The position numbers were made by a program, and so were the translations under genes. The notes under the pieces are model-generated. The model worked only from the letters and a program-made list of their open reading frames with translations. It was not told the origin of the DNA and made no database searches. Shown one piece after another: positions 62,905 to 64,000 of a stretch of DNA of 64,000 bases. The DNA is taken from the NCBI RefSeq assembly GCF_017875735.1, contig NZ_JAGGMZ010000001.1, positions 1,364,001 to 1,428,000 on the forward strand. The letters are read 5' to 3'. Source of the DNA: Arthrobacter sp. CAN_C5. Lineage in GTDB: Bacteria > Actinomycetota > Actinomycetes > Actinomycetales > Micrococcaceae. Numbering within the stretch: the first letter of the stretch is position 1; each line of letters starts with the position of its first letter.

Positions 62905-62911
62905 TAAAAGG

Positions 62912-63886
62912 GTGACTTCCCCATCCCCCACCCCAGTGAAGCCCGCACCCACCGTCCGATCCAGCCTTGCCCACGTGATCCGTGGCGCGCTGATCGGGAT
63001 CGTCGAACTTGTGCCGGGAGTCTCCGGCGGCACCGTCGCACTGGTCCTGGGCATCTTTGACCGGCTGATTTCCTCGGCCAACCACCTGATCAGAGGCGTC
63101 GTCCGATTCACCGTCAAACGTCAGGGTCGCAGCGTCTCCCGTCACCTCACCGGTGTGGAATGGGCGCTCGTGGTGCCGTTGGTGATCGGCATGTTCCTCG
63201 CCCTGTTTACCCTCTCCGGCCCGCTGCACGCCTTCGTCGAGGGCCAGCCGACCATTTCGAGCGCCCTGTTCCTCGGGATGGTCACGGCCAGCCTGCTGGT
63301 GCCCATTTCGATGGCCCTTGAGGCGGGACCGGTCACCCGGTCCACCCTGGTGGGCGGGCCCGTGGTGGTGCTGCTCGTGGCCGGTGCCGCGTTCCTGCTG
63401 CTGGGTCTGCCCGCCCTGCAGGTACAGGATCCCGCCTGGTGGGTGCTGGTGCTGAGCGGTGCGGCCGCGGTATGTGCCCTGGCCCTGCCGGGTCTTTCCG
63501 GCTCCTTCATCCTGCTGACCTTTGGCATGTACGAACCCACCCTGGAGGCAGTGAGCGAGCGGGACTTCGGGTACCTGGCGCTTTTCGCCGGTGGTGCCGT
63601 CCTGGGACTGGCCTCCATCGTCCAGCTCCTTGCGTACCTCCTGCGGGTGCACCGCCGGGCTGTCCTGCTGGTGGCCACCGGCCTGATCCTCGGCTCGCTC
63701 CGGGCGCTGTGGCCCTGGCAGGAGAACAGTGCACTCCTGGCGCCCGACGGCGACTGGCTGGCTCCACTGCTGGCCGCCCTCGGTGGCGCAGCGGTGGTCC
63801 TGCTCCTCTGGTCACGGGAACGCCGTGGGAACGCTGTCGCCGCGTCCCTTCAGGGACCGCGCCCCTCCAAGGGGGAGATCTTCTAG
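62912..63886 (+). CDS. DUF368 membrane protein (PopT-type undecaprenyl-phosphate translocase family)
   Basis: A 324-residue polytopic protein with about eight to nine hydrophobic segments and an internal duplication. The signature GIVELVPGVSGGTVALVLG (residues 29-47) is echoed by ALALPGLSGSFILLTFG near residue 190. DUF368 proteins were recently shown in other bacteria to flip undecaprenyl phosphate back to the cytoplasmic face, a task shared with DedA proteins. GTG start, leaderless. The stop overlaps the stop of the convergent last gene in CTAG. Confidence 0.92.
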   Translation: MTSPSPTPVKPAPTVRSSLAHVIRGALIGIVELVPGVSGGTVALVLGIFDRLISSANHLIRGVVRFTVKRQGRSVSRHLTGVEWALVVPLVIGMFLALFTLSGPLHAFVEGQPTISSALFLGMVTASLLVPISMALEAGPVTRSTLVGGPVVVLLVAGAAFLLLGLPALQVQDPAWWVLVLSGAAAVCALALPGLSGSFILLTFGMYEPTLEAVSERDFGYLALFAGGAVLGLASIVQLLAYLLRVHRRAVLLVATGLILGSLRALWPWQENSALLAPDGDWLAPLLAALGGAAVVLLLWSRERRGNAVAASLQGPRPSKGEIF

Positions 63887-64000
63887 TCCCCGACACGGGG
63901 GTCCGCGGCGCCTGACGTGTCAGCCAGGATCCGCGCCACGGCTTCCGGATCCTCGATGTGGGCGAAATGTCCGGTACCCGCCAGCACGTGGGCCTGCACG
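63883..64000 (-). CDS. Alpha/beta hydrolase, C-terminal fragment cut by window end
   Basis: The last 38 codons of a minus-strand gene: VQAHVLAGTGHFAHIEDPEA, then VARILADTSGAADPRVGD and stop. The sequence GTGHFAHIEDPE is the usual catalytic-His region at the end of alpha/beta hydrolases. The rest of the gene lies beyond position 64000. Convergent with DUF368 and overlapping it by the shared CTAG. Confidence 0.75.
   Translation of the reverse strand, partial: VQAHVLAGTGHFAHIEDPEAVARILADTSGAADPRVGD

Noticed and set aside
61442-63652. A very long minus-strand open frame (over 700 codons) opposite nadC, the desulfurase gene and DUF368
   Set aside because: It spans three well-identified plus-strand genes, has no recognisable domain and a composition typical of antisense frames in high-GC DNA.

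Overview
The window looks like chromosomal DNA of a high-GC Gram-positive actinobacterium, most likely a member of the Micrococcaceae close to Arthrobacter. The reasons are the high GC content, the frequent GTG and TTG starts, many start codons preceded at 6-7 nt by a TANNNT hexamer with no Shine-Dalgarno sequence, and a gene set typical of actinobacteria (NucS, DUF2550, DUF3039, DUF2017, DUF222-HNH, NrtR). No rRNA, tRNA, CRISPR array, insertion sequence or prophage was recognised. Coding density is very high and no gap between genes exceeds about 300 bp.

Layout. 1-4.9 kb: the end of the F1-ATPase operon (atpA partial, atpG, atpD, atpC) followed by a DUF2550 gene, closed by a long bidirectional hairpin. 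5-12.2 kb: a cold-shock protein with a long leader, nagA, a DUF222-HNH nuclease with a LexA-type SOS box, the mismatch nuclease nucS, a zinc-ribbon protein, an alpha/beta hydrolase and an AI-2E-type permease. 12.5-22.3 kb: a large repeat-containing membrane protein, a thioredoxin-fold/TPR chaperone, an ABC exporter, nagB, DUF3039, an MFS permease and an SF2 helicase. 22.4-24.6 kb: a divergent pair, a coiled-coil protein and a metzincin protease, around an AT-rich spacer. 24.6-31.6 kb: NAD salvage (pncB-pncA) divergent from clpS-DUF2017, then murI, a metallo-hydrolase, rph, rdgB and a DedA gene, in an order shared with Mycobacterium tuberculosis. 31.6-45 kb: GNAT, a GntR(YtrA)-ABC operon, a HAD hydrolase, a DEDD exonuclease-BRCT fusion, an SDR, an ADP-ribosylglycohydrolase, an aquaporin, sbcDC and an MFS gene. 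45-49.5 kb: an IclR-controlled two-component phenol-type monooxygenase with an MHS transporter. 49.5-52.9 kb: an Fpg/Nei glycosylase, a PGPGW membrane protein, a RibD-C reductase, a 51-residue acidic protein and a soluble Ser/Thr kinase. 53-57 kb: a branched-chain-type 2-oxoacid dehydrogenase operon whose E2 is reduced to a free lipoyl domain next to an alpha/beta hydrolase, divergent from an Lrp regulator. 57-62.9 kb: nrtR-nadA-nadB-nadC-cysteine desulfurase, every junction a 4-bp overlap. 62.9-64 kb: a DUF368 lipid translocase and the end of another hydrolase.

How the genes fit together. NAD is made by two routes in the window: de novo (nadABC, with the desulfurase supplying the NadA cluster) under a Nudix-type repressor, and salvage (pncA/pncB). 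DedA and DUF368 are two families implicated in recycling the undecaprenyl-phosphate carrier. NucS, SbcCD, Fpg/Nei, the exonuclease-BRCT protein and the SOS-linked HNH protein give the window a DNA-maintenance flavour. Four regulators (GntR, IclR, Lrp, NrtR) each lie beside inverted repeats that make good operator candidates, and the dehydrogenase operon has an intrinsic-terminator hairpin in its leader that may be an attenuator.
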